This document shows, one piece after another, positions 1 through 5,856 of a stretch of 9,129 nt of DNA; within the stretch, counting starts at the first letter, position 1; each line of letters begins with the position of its first letter. The translations under genes and the position numbers were made by a program. The notes under the pieces were generated by a model. That model ran no database searches. It worked only from the letters and a program-made list of their open reading frames with translations, and was not told where the DNA came from. The stretch lies in the NCBI GenBank assembly GCA_044375975.1, contig JBILLQ010000123.1, positions 1 to 9,129 of the forward strand, written 5' to 3'. This stretch comes from UBA5018 sp044375975. GTDB lineage: Bacteria > Cyanobacteriota > Cyanobacteriia > PCC-6307 > Cyanobiaceae.

Positions 1-114
1 AAGAATCTTGCCCCGCTCAGTGATGAACTTCTTGAGCAGATCGACATCCTTGTAGTCGATCGGATCTCCGGGTTTGATCGGAGACAGACGCTTTTTGAAA
101 AAAGAACTGGACAT
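1..114 (-). CDS. rpsR: 30S ribosomal protein S18, 5' part (partial at window edge)
   Basis: Small-subunit ribosomal protein S18, which pairs with S6 on the platform of the 30S subunit. The minus-strand reading gives 38 residues beginning [20 protein letters not shown] and continuing [18 protein letters not shown]. The IDYKDV...[12 protein letters not shown] stretch is the conserved N-terminal core of S18. About half of the protein lies beyond the left edge. The ATG is at 114-112; the bases before it are pyrimidine-rich and show no Shine-Dalgarno sequence, which is common in cyanobacteria. It lies 62 bp downstream of rpmG on the same strand, so the two are probably one operon. Confidence 0.95.
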
Positions 115-176
115 GGGGAACGGTGAAGAAAAGAAAAATTGCCTACGAGCCGAGCCGGTCGATCAGGAGCGCAAGC

Positions 177-371
177 TCATTTGATTTCCTTGTGAACGGT
201 CGACTTGTTGCAGTGGGGGCAGAACTTCTTCAGCTCCAGCCGTTCGGTGGTGTTGCGGCGGTTCTTCTCGGTGGTGTAACGGGACACACCGGGAGACCGC
301 TTGGCGGGGTTGGACCGGCATTCGGTGCACTCGAGAGTGATAACGAGCCGGACGCCCTTGTTTTTAGCCAT
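177..371 (-). CDS. rpmG: 50S ribosomal protein L33 (zinc-binding form)
   Basis: Large-subunit ribosomal protein L33, 64 residues, full length for the cyanobacterial and plastid form. Two CxxC pairs, C15/C18 and C51/C54, form the zinc ribbon, so this is the C+ version of the protein. The RYTTEKNRRNTTERLELKKF core is typical. The ATG at 371-369 has no clear Shine-Dalgarno sequence. It is first in the minus-strand pair rpmG-rpsR and is divergent from pheT across a 113-bp gap. An overlapping plus-strand frame at 123-392 is a shadow of this gene. Confidence 0.97.
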   Translation of the reverse strand: MAKNKGVRLVITLECTECRSNPAKRSPGVSRYTTEKNRRNTTERLELKKFCPHCNKSTVHKEIK

Positions 372-484
372 GAAGGACGTTGCGCCGCTTGAGCGATGCG
401 AAGTGACAACGAACCACCCTACCCGTTAGGGGTTACCCACCCCGACCACTGCCTAGGATCATCAATGAATGATTCCAAGGACTG
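372..484. promoter_or_regulatory. Divergent intergenic region between rpmG and pheT
   Basis: This gap must hold the promoters for rpmG (leftward) and pheT (rightward). Visible elements: a TAGGAT at 454-459 that could serve as a -10 box for pheT, though no convincing -35 box lies 17 bp upstream; a small inverted repeat CCCTA/TAGGG at about 417-430; and AAGGA at 477-481, a Shine-Dalgarno-like match only 3 nt from the pheT ATG. A six-codon reading frame (ATG at 465, TGA at 483-485) overlaps the pheT start by one base and is probably chance. Promoter assignment is inference. Confidence 0.4.
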
Positions 485-2989
485 ATGCGGGTCTCGCTCC
501 AGTGGCTGAAGGAGCTGGTCTCCGCCGAGCCCGAGGCCTTTGCCATAGACAGCCTGGCCGAGCGGCTGTCGATCGCCGGTTTTGAAGTCGATGGCATCGA
601 CAACCTGGCCGCCCGCGCCGCCGGAGTGGTGGTGGGCTATGTGCAGGCCCGAGAACCCCATCCCAATGCCGACAAGCTGAGCGTCTGCCAGGTGGCGGTA
701 GCCGAGCCTGAATCCCTGCAGAGTCAAACTCTGCAAACTCAAACCCTGCAGACTCAAACCCTGCAGATTGTCTGTGGGGCGGCCAATGTGCGCACCGGCA
801 TCCACGTGCCGGTCGCCCTGGTGGGTGCCACCCTGCCGGCGGTGGGGCTAACGATTAAACCCACCGAGCTGCGAGGTGTGCCCAGCAGCGGCATGATCTG
901 CTCTCTAGGCGAACTCGGCCTGCCGAGCCAGGGAGAGGGGATCGCCATCCTGGAAGAGCTGTTGGAGTCGGTGCCGGCTGTCGGCAGCCCCGTGGGCCCC
1001 CTGTTCGGCCTCGATGATCAGGTGTTGGAGCTGGCGATCACCGCCAACCGCCCCGATGGCCTTTCGATGCAGGGCATTGCCCGCGAGGTGGCAGCCCTGG
1101 TGGGGGGCCGCACCAATTGGCCCGCGGTGGAGGTCGCCGCCGCAAGCCAACCGTTGCCCAGTGATCCGGCATCCCAGCGCTTGATGGATGAGGGGGGGAT
1201 CTTCAGCATCACCCAGCTCAGCGGCATCCAGGTGGCGGCGTCGCCGGCCTGGCTGCAGCGCCGGCTGGAAAAGGCCGGCCTCAGACCGATTAACAACGTG
1301 GTGGACATCACCAACCTGGTGATGCTCGAAACCGGCCAGCCACTGCATGCCTACGACCTCGACCGCCTGTCCAGCCTGGCCGGCGCCGAAGCCGAGATCG
1401 GCTCAATCGGCCTCCGCCAAGCTGTAACCGGCGAAACGCTGCTGGGCCTCGATGGCGAGCAGCGGCAGCTAATTGGCGAAAGCCTGCTGGTTACCTACGC
1501 CAAAAAACCGATCGCCCTGGCTGGTTTGATGGGCGGTGACGCCACTGCCGTGCGCGACACCACTAAGACGATCTGGCTGGAGGCGGCTGTTTTTCCGGCC
1601 ATGGCGGTGCGCCGTTCCGCCCATAGCGTGGGCTTGCGCACGGAAGCCAGTAGCCGCTTTGAGAAGGGCTTGCCCGGCGAGGTGACCCTGGCGGCCGCAG
1701 ATCGAGCCGCCGAACTATTGCAACAGCTGGCCGGTGCCCTGGTGGAGGGTCGCTGGCTGCACCGCCGGGAGCAGGAGCCCAGACAGCCATTGCACCTGCG
1801 CCGGGATGCCCTGCACAACCTGCTGGGCCCGGTGCTGGAGCAGGAGGAGGCCATCGACCTGGCCGATGAACGGATTCGCTCCACCCTCGAGGCGATCGGC
1901 TGCGAACTTATTGAGTACGAAGAGGGCTGGCAGGTAACCGTGCCGCCATCGCGGGCCATCGACCTGCAAAGAGAGGTGGATCTGATTGAGGAGGTGGCCC
2001 GACTGGTGGGCTACGACCAGTTCGCCTGCCATCTGCCCGATCCGATTGAGCCGGGGGGCCTGGAGCCCGCCCAGCAGCTGGAGCGGCGCCTGCGCCGGGC
2101 GCTCACGGCGGCGGGTTTGCAGGAGTGTTGCAGCTTGTCTTTGGTAGCTGCGGCGCCCGGGCGTATCCCCCTGGCCAATCCACTGCTGGCCGATTATGGC
2201 TATCTCCGGGATAATCTCACCGATGAACTGCTAGCGGCCGCCCGCCGCAATTTGAGAGCTGGCGCCCCTGGCTTCTGGGGCTTTGAGATTGGCAATGTGT
2301 TTGGCGAGGCCGACGCTGGTGCCAGCCGCACCCTGTCGGCTGGGGTGATCTGCGGCGAGCGGCGCGCCGAGCGCTGGAGCAGTAGTGGCAAGCCCCAGCC
2401 GCCCAGCTACTTCCAGGCCCGGGGCCTATTGCAGCAAGCCCTAAGCGCCCTGGCCGTGCCCAGCGAAGATCGCCCGCTCAGCCAGCCGCCGCAGCTGAGC
2501 GGTACGCCATTGCTGCATCCCGGTCGCTCCGCCCAGCTGTTGCTGGAGGGCCGCCCCGCCGGTTGGTTTGGCCAGTTGCATCCCGAAGCCGCCGATCAGC
2601 TCGACCTACCGGAAACAACCCACTTATTTGAGCTCGAATTAGCCCCTTTGATCGCGGCGGCCAGCCGGCGTCAACGCTGGCAACCAGCATTCGCCAGCTT
2701 TGCCACCGTTCCCGCCTCGGAGCGTGACCTGGCATTAGTGGTGCCGGCTGGCACCACTAATGCCAGCATGATCAAGCTAATCGCCAAGGCCGGTAAACCA
2801 TTGCTGGAACATGTTGAATTGATCGATTTATACAGCGGTGCCCAACTGGCCGAGGGCCAGTGCAGCCAAGCCTATCGACTGCGTTATCGCGATCCGAAAC
2901 GTACACTCACCGACGAGGAGATTGAATCGGTTCATCAAAAGATCCGCCGCAGCCTGGAACAACAGCCTGGAGTGCAGCTGCGCAGTTGA
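485..2989 (+). CDS. pheT: Phenylalanine--tRNA ligase beta subunit
   Basis: Beta subunit of the cytoplasmic alpha2-beta2 phenylalanyl-tRNA synthetase, which charges tRNA-Phe with phenylalanine using ATP; the catalytic alpha subunit (pheS) is not in the window. At 834 residues it is somewhat longer than the E. coli protein (795). Visible order: N-terminal MRVSLQWLKELV; an EMAP/OB-fold tRNA-binding domain at about 40-150 (HPNADKL at 59-65, IVCGAANVR at 95-103); the B3/B4 editing region at about 215-415 (NVVDITNLVMLETGQPLHAYD from 271, RTEASSRFEKGLP at 385-397); the B5 domain at about 435-510, ending in the RAIDLQREVDLIEEVARLVGYD block; a catalytic-like core at about 520-720; and the ferredoxin-fold anticodon-binding domain at about 735-834 (PASERDLALVV, YRDPKRTLTDEEI). 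AAGGA lies just before the ATG. The oddity is a repetitive insertion at residues 78-94, given separately. Other frames across this gene are shadows. Confidence 0.98.
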   Translation: MRVSLQWLKELVSAEPEAFAIDSLAERLSIAGFEVDGIDNLAARAAGVVVGYVQAREPHPNADKLSVCQVAVAEPESLQSQTLQTQTLQTQTLQIVCGAANVRTGIHVPVALVGATLPAVGLTIKPTELRGVPSSGMICSLGELGLPSQGEGIAILEELLESVPAVGSPVGPLFGLDDQVLELAITANRPDGLSMQGIAREVAALVGGRTNWPAVEVAAASQPLPSDPASQRLMDEGGIFSITQLSGIQVAASPAWLQRRLEKAGLRPINNVVDITNLVMLETGQPLHAYDLDRLSSLAGAEAEIGSIGLRQAVTGETLLGLDGEQRQLIGESLLVTYAKKPIALAGLMGGDATAVRDTTKTIWLEAAVFPAMAVRRSAHSVGLRTEASSRFEKGLPGEVTLAAADRAAELLQQLAGALVEGRWLHRREQEPRQPLHLRRDALHNLLGPVLEQEEAIDLADERIRSTLEAIGCELIEYEEGWQVTVPPSRAIDLQREVDLIEEVARLVGYDQFACHLPDPIEPGGLEPAQQLERRLRRALTAAGLQECCSLSLVAAAPGRIPLANPLLADYGYLRDNLTDELLAAARRNLRAGAPGFWGFEIGNVFGEADAGASRTLSAGVICGERRAERWSSSGKPQPPSYFQARGLLQQALSALAVPSEDRPLSQPPQLSGTPLLHPGRSAQLLLEGRPAGWFGQLHPEAADQLDLPETTHLFELELAPLIAAASRRQRWQPAFASFATVPASERDLALVVPAGTTNASMIKLIAKAGKPLLEHVELIDLYSGAQLAEGQCSQAYRLRYRDPKRTLTDEEIESVHQKIRRSLEQQPGVQLRS
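716..766 (+). repeat. In-frame 15-bp tandem repeat (3.4 copies) inside pheT
   Basis: Three 15-bp units start at 716, 731 and 746, with a partial fourth at 761-766. The clearest unit is CTGCAGACTCAAACC; the copies differ at only a few bases. The period is five codons, so the product gains LQSQT-LQTQT-LQTQT-LQ at residues 78-94 without a frame change. The insertion sits between CQVAV and IVCGAANVR in the tRNA-binding OB fold. From my knowledge of PheT, a short loop of a few residues normally lies there, and the native LQ before IVCG looks like the seed of the expansion. Confidence 0.9.
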
Positions 2990-3036
2990 GAGGGGCCAAC
3001 CCTAGCGATGCGGTTCAGCGCCAAGGCTTTGAGTCG

Positions 3037-3056
3037 CCGGGCTAAATAAGCCCTGG
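3037..3056 (+). terminator. Hairpin downstream of pheT, possible weak terminator
   Basis: GGGCT (3039-3043) pairs with AGCCC (3049-3053) around an AAATA loop, and CC/GG extends the stem past a bulged T. It begins about 50 bp after the pheT stop. The following bases are GAAAATCTAG, not a T-run, so it is not a standard intrinsic terminator. It may be a stabilising 3' hairpin. Confidence 0.3.
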
Positions 3057-3309
3057 AAAATCTAGACCACTACCACTAATAAAACTTCTGGCACTCCAGG
3101 ATCTATTGCAAATGTTAGGAGCAAAAAGATAGTGGCCTTTCGGCCTCAAGTTTGAAACCTAAAAATCTTTGTAGCAAGGGCAAGTCAATGCCTTTTGCTG
3201 CGCGGTTAGTTTTGCCCATGGATGTAGTCACAAGCCCATACTGAGGTGGATTTCCATTGATGTGAATAAGCAGTTGTGCCTGCCCACTTAATTGCTAGTA
3301 TCCCTATAA
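3057..3309. other. Gene-free spacer between pheT and the intron remnant
   Basis: No reading frame, RNA gene or mobile-element end could be supported here. The only structure noticed is a short hairpin, GGCC-TTTC-GGCC, at 3134-3145. Read on the minus strand it is followed five bases later by a T-run (complement of AAAAAG at 3123-3128), so it could act as a weak leftward terminator, but no leftward gene is present. The missing upstream part of the group II intron was probably deleted from this stretch or has decayed beyond recognition. Confidence 0.4.
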
Positions 3310-3540
3310 ACTATCACTGTTGCGGCGCAATGCCACACTTCTTTACGGTTTAATCCAACGGAGCTGCGTGACAAATTGTTCAGCTATCTTGATTTGGAGC
3401 TGAGTGCCTGGCTGCACCGCAAGCATCAGCGACTAAGGCGACACTATGGCTATAGTCGTGAGCTTCTGGCGCGAATTGGCCAGCAGCGTCCGGGTCTATT
3501 CGTGCACTGACCTGGTGCTGGTGTGTTGGCGGTTGGATGA
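3310..3540 (+). pseudogene. Group II intron-encoded reverse transcriptase/maturase, C-terminal remnant
   Basis: In the frame that reads GAG at 3361, the translation runs LLRFNPTELRDKLFSYLD, then LELSAWLHRKHQRLRRHYGY, then SRELLARIGQQRPGLFVH, and stops at TGA 3508-3510. The (W)LxRKHxxLRR pattern after an amphipathic LxxxLxxxLD segment resembles the end of the maturase (X) domain of bacterial group II intron proteins, and LFVH followed by a tryptophan codon mutated to TGA would fit. Reading through that stop, the same frame ends at TGA 3538-3540, 3 bp before domain V, which is where such genes normally end. No start codon or reverse-transcriptase core (YADD) is present, so this is a 5'-truncated remnant. 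Protein family assignment is by pattern memory; the adjacent domain V makes it much stronger. A different frame across the region (3446-3691) has no protein support before about 3650. Confidence 0.6.
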
Positions 3541-3543
3541 CAG

Positions 3544-3612
3544 GAGCCGGATGACGCGAGAGCATTACGTCCGGTTCTTTGAGCGCCGCGGGGTGCAATT
3601 CCCTCAGGGCTC
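3544..3612 (+). ncRNA. Group II intron domains V and VI (3' end of a truncated intron)
   Basis: Domain V is 34 nt, 3544-3577, the canonical length. The lower stem GAGCCGGA (3544-3551) pairs with TCCGGTTC (3570-3577) and includes the AGC catalytic triad at 3545-3547 and its usual G-U pair. A two-base bulge, CG, lies at 3568-3569. The upper helix pairs TGA (3552-3554) with TTA (3565-3567), and GC with GC across a GAGA tetraloop (GNRA type) at 3558-3561, with one C-A mismatch at 3555/3564. Domain VI probably follows at 3581-3612: GAGC pairs with GCTC and GGG (3591-3593) with CCC (3601-3603), with A3606 a possible branch-point adenosine on the 3' strand. The exact 3' splice site is not clear. Domains I-III are not found, so the intron cannot splice itself in this form. 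Confidence 0.8.
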
Positions 3613-3649
3613 CCCGGCAGCCAGACTCTCTACGACACCGGCTGTCAAG

Positions 3650-4019
3650 CTGTCAAGCGACATCCGCGAGCGCTGGATCGGCGCCAGCTGAATCATTGAA
3701 CTGGTTTTCTCAGGCAAACGTGACGGCAAGCCATTCCGCCACGTCCATTACTTCGCTGCGCCCTGTGCGACGGCGCTGGGCAATCGAGAACGAGTGGCAT
3801 TGGGTTCGCGCTGTGCAACATGGTGAGGCCCCCCACCGCTAAACCGAAGGCTACTCCGAATGCAATGGTGTTCAGGCTCTGGCGCTACTGCGCACCCTGG
3901 GCCTCAACTTGTTGCGGACCAATGGTTTCCGCTCCATCGGGGCTTGCTTGATAGCCGTGGCCCACGACATCGATAGGATGCTCTGCTGGAGCGGGATCCA
4001 GGCGATGGAGAGGGATTAA
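3650..4019 (+). pseudogene. ISAs1-like transposase, C-terminal remnant with two stops and a frameshift
   Basis: Three collinear pieces read as the last third of an IS4-superfamily DDE transposase of ISAs1 type. Piece one (from 3650) reads LSSDIRERWIGAS, then TGA 3689-3691 where tryptophan is expected, then IIELVFSGKRDGKPFRHVHYF. Near 3752-3765 the frame shifts and some residues appear lost. Piece two reads TSLRPVRRRWAIENEWHWVR up to TAA 3840-3842, probably a former tyrosine codon after HR. Piece three continues in the same frame as TEGYSECNGVQALALLRTLG, then LNLLRTNGFRSIGACLIAVA, and ends at TAA 4017-4019. The W-x-IE-x-x-x-HW block carries the third acidic catalytic residue of the family, and the ALLRTLxLNLLR block is also typical. 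The first two catalytic aspartates and the whole N-terminus are missing. A possible right end reads CAGGGCCGGC inward from 4041; many ISAs1-family ends start CAGGG. Not functional. Confidence 0.8.
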
Positions 4020-4067
4020 CGAGACTGTCAGCCGGCCCTGGCTCTGCAGCTAAGTCAGCCATAAAAC

Positions 4068-4097
4068 CTGCTAAAGTCACGCAGTTATATTTTTTCT
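4068..4097 (+). terminator. Candidate intrinsic terminator before the glycan cassette
   Basis: CTGC (4068-4071) pairs with GCAG (4081-4084) over a 9-nt loop and is followed by TTATATTTTTTCT. The T-rich tail is good but the stem is only four pairs. If real, it would insulate the cassette from read-through out of pheT and the transposon remnant. Confidence 0.3.
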
Positions 4098-4161
4098 CCC
4101 TCAAAGTCCAACCATCTTTTGGCTAATTGGCAATCCATCGGCTAAAAGTTAGTTGAATTCT

Positions 4162-4190
4162 ATGACAAATTTAAACAATTGTTTTATGCT
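4162..4190 (+). promoter_or_regulatory. Candidate sigma-70 promoter of the glycan cassette, with internal palindrome
   Basis: ATGACA at 4162-4167 (five of six to the -35 consensus), a 17-bp spacer, and TATGCT at 4185-4190 (four of six to the -10). Transcription would start near 4197. The spacer contains a perfect 12-bp palindrome, AAACAATTGTTT, at 4173-4184, abutting the -10 box; it could be an operator or a chance AT-rich palindrome. This placement puts the alternative TTG start at 4190 inside the promoter and supports the ATG at 4214 for the first gene. Confidence 0.45.
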
Positions 4191-4213
4191 TGCATAAATT
4201 TACCAGATTCCAT

Positions 4214-5092
4214 ATGCAATCATCCAGCCACCATCAGCTTATGCTCTGTGACATGATGCTGACACTTCACGACAGCCGAAATAGCTATAGCAGCTGGGAA
4301 ATTTTCCAGCCGGAGCTAGCAGGACTGCTCCAGCAGGGCATATTCCTTCGCGATTGTATTCAGTTAACACGGGCATTGGGATTCCTCGAGCCACTTACTG
4401 GAGAGTACATCCCGCCGGAGACGATCCAGATACAGGGTACTAACTATCGAGAATCTCTGATCGCCAACGGTTTGCTGAGCCGTAATCGGGGAATGTTGAT
4501 GGTGTTGGAAGAAATCTACGGCTCAATCGAAGCATTAACAAACAAGCAGATCTACCTGGGAGAAGCTCTATCTGGATTTGCCGTTTGGCTGCGACGTCAT
4601 ATAGGCAATGAGAGGCTGGTCTGCAGTGAATACTTGAAGGGTGTTCTGCCTGGTATCTATAGCGCTTCTCACCAAGATTTATGCGCACTTACTTTTTCGG
4701 ACACCAGCTTTGATATAGTTCTTTGCAATGAACTATTCGAACATATATACGATTTAGACAAAGCACTTAGGGAGATTTCGCGAGTACTGCGACCCAAAGG
4801 CTTACTATTAGCGACTTTTCCGATGGCTTTTGGTCAGAAAGAGTCAATCGTAAAAGCACATTATAATCATGAAACGGGAGAAACCAAACTACTGGTTGAA
4901 GCCGAGTTTCATAGCGATTGCCTGCGGCCTGATGACGGCGCATTAGTATACCGCATACCAGGATGGGAGTTGATTGACCAGCTCAAAGTAGCTGGTTTTA
5001 GAAATACTTCTATTCACCATCTGGCCAGCTGGAAGTATGGGGTGCTGGGCGCAGATATACCAGGAATTTTGGTATTATCAGCTAGTCTTTGA
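4214..5092 (+). CDS. Class I SAM-dependent methyltransferase of a glycan cluster
   Basis: Predicted S-adenosylmethionine-dependent methyltransferase, 292 residues from the ATG at 4214, probably cytosolic. Residues counted from this ATG: a poorly conserved N-terminal helical region (1-105); YLGEALSGFAVWLRRHIG at 114-131; CSEYL at 137-141, the site where this type has GSEYL instead of a GxGxG loop; HQDL at 153-156; SFDIVLCNELFEHI at 165-178 (motif II with the EH pair); DLDKALREISRVLRPKGLLL at 180-199; ATFPMAFGQKESI from 200; and a C-terminal IPGWELIDQLKVAGF motif at 248-262 followed by LGADIPGILVL. I recall this combination from methyltransferases beside glycosyltransferases in bacterial surface-glycan clusters. 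The substrate is unknown; a sugar hydroxyl or glycan terminus is an inference. The start is uncertain: TTG at 4190 and ATGs at 4241, 4253 and 4256 are also in frame, and none has a Shine-Dalgarno sequence. First gene of the four-gene cassette; its stop overlaps the next start. GC of about 45% in a sampled line is well below that of pheT. Confidence 0.85.
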   Translation: MQSSSHHQLMLCDMMLTLHDSRNSYSSWEIFQPELAGLLQQGIFLRDCIQLTRALGFLEPLTGEYIPPETIQIQGTNYRESLIANGLLSRNRGMLMVLEEIYGSIEALTNKQIYLGEALSGFAVWLRRHIGNERLVCSEYLKGVLPGIYSASHQDLCALTFSDTSFDIVLCNELFEHIYDLDKALREISRVLRPKGLLLATFPMAFGQKESIVKAHYNHETGETKLLVEAEFHSDCLRPDDGALVYRIPGWELIDQLKVAGFRNTSIHHLASWKYGVLGADIPGILVLSASL

Positions 5093-5856
5093 TAGTCAAC
5101 CTATTAGAATTGCTTAAATCAATGGTCAATTTCAACTTCACTTCAGGGGAGCGGCCACAAAAATCTCCTCTCCAATACAAGCAAATTGATTGCTTACTTA
5201 ATCCACGCACTACTATTTCTTGGATTGATATAGTTAATAAAAATCCGAAGCTTGAAAGCTTATTCAAACCTCATGGGTCTCCCCCAGATGATAATATTGT
5301 AAGCAACAAACCTCATCAGACAGATTCTAGAGAGCAAAAGCTTGTAACAGAATCAAGGTTAATACCCTGGAGCATACCTGTTAATTTAATTCCCAAAATT
5401 GAGAATATTTCTTCAGAACCATTGAGTTCTTTTACTTATGATTGTAGTTATGTGAGTCCAGCAATTAAAAATATATATTCTCGTGAGCTCTCGGAACAAG
5501 GTTGGTATCGATGGGTAGGACCGGAACCATGTTTAATAATTAATTTACCTATTAATTATCAATTATCAGATCAATGGATATTCTCCATAACGTTTCACTC
5601 ATTTATTAATGATATAGATTCTGCCATTCTTTCTCTGACTATTAATGACATTAATACTAGGCTGGATTGGCTGTTAGAGTCATCCTACAAGGCAATTATT
5701 CCCTCTACTATGCTTAATTCAAGCGAAAATAATGACACCCAAATAGTAAAAATTCAAGTCTCAATACCGCAAGCTTATCCATCTTCAATTGGCGATAGCC
5801 GAAAATTAGCTTTTGCAATCCGTACCTTTAGCTTTTTACCGTTAAACCTCCCATGA
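5089..5856 (+). CDS. Small protein with a glycan-enzyme accessory beta domain, function unknown
   Basis: 255 residues from the TTG at 5089, or 244 from the ATG at 5122; no Shine-Dalgarno sequence for either. I chose the TTG because it overlaps the methyltransferase stop as TTGA, the same geometry as the ATGA junctions downstream. Residues 1-110 are polar, low in recognisable motifs and may be a linker. Residues 120-255 resemble a beta-sandwich module that I know as an extra domain on bacterial glycosyltransferases and methyltransferases: YSRELSEQGWYRWVGPEPC (130-148, the E...GW.RW.GPE signature), alternating strands through LSLTINDINTRLDW, and the terminal GDSRKLAFAIRTFSFLPL (235-252). No catalytic motif, signal peptide or membrane segment is visible. 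Here the module stands alone between a methyltransferase and a glycosyltransferase, so it may bind glycan or act as a partner subunit. AT-rich, about 25% GC in a sampled line at 5521-5580. The module assignment is pattern recognition, not a search result. Confidence 0.7.
   Translation: MIVNLLELLKSMVNFNFTSGERPQKSPLQYKQIDCLLNPRTTISWIDIVNKNPKLESLFKPHGSPPDDNIVSNKPHQTDSREQKLVTESRLIPWSIPVNLIPKIENISSEPLSSFTYDCSYVSPAIKNIYSRELSEQGWYRWVGPEPCLIINLPINYQLSDQWIFSITFHSFINDIDSAILSLTINDINTRLDWLLESSYKAIIPSTMLNSSENNDTQIVKIQVSIPQAYPSSIGDSRKLAFAIRTFSFLPLNLP

Noticed and set aside
123..392. 89-codon plus-strand frame antisense to rpmG
   Set aside because: Shadow of the conserved L33 gene, without motifs of its own.
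465..485. Six-codon leader peptide (MNDSKD) regulating pheT by attenuation
   Set aside because: It contains no phenylalanine codons and no alternative hairpin or T-run follows, so nothing supports an attenuator.
1495..1959. 154-codon minus-strand frame inside pheT, and other long antisense frames across the gene
   Set aside because: Long antisense frames are expected opposite GC-rich coding DNA. Their translations are arginine/serine/alanine-rich without motifs, while the plus strand is clearly PheT.
3446..3691. 81-codon plus-strand frame as an independent gene
   Set aside because: It overlaps the maturase remnant in another frame, then runs through domain V and VI RNA sequence, and only its last residues (SSDIRERWIGAS) belong to the transposase. 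It is a composite of remnants, not a gene.
3579..3842. 87-codon plus-strand frame as an independent gene
   Set aside because: Only the part after about 3757 (TSLRPVRRRWAIENEWHW) has meaning, as a middle piece of the broken transposase. The first 60 residues are out of frame with it.
3605..4041. Complete small IS or MITE with CAGGGC ends at 3605 and 4041
   Set aside because: Both ends begin CAGGGC and share a few more bases after a 4-base gap, but the left one falls inside the 3' strand of intron domain VI, which explains it better, and no matching target duplication flanks the pair.
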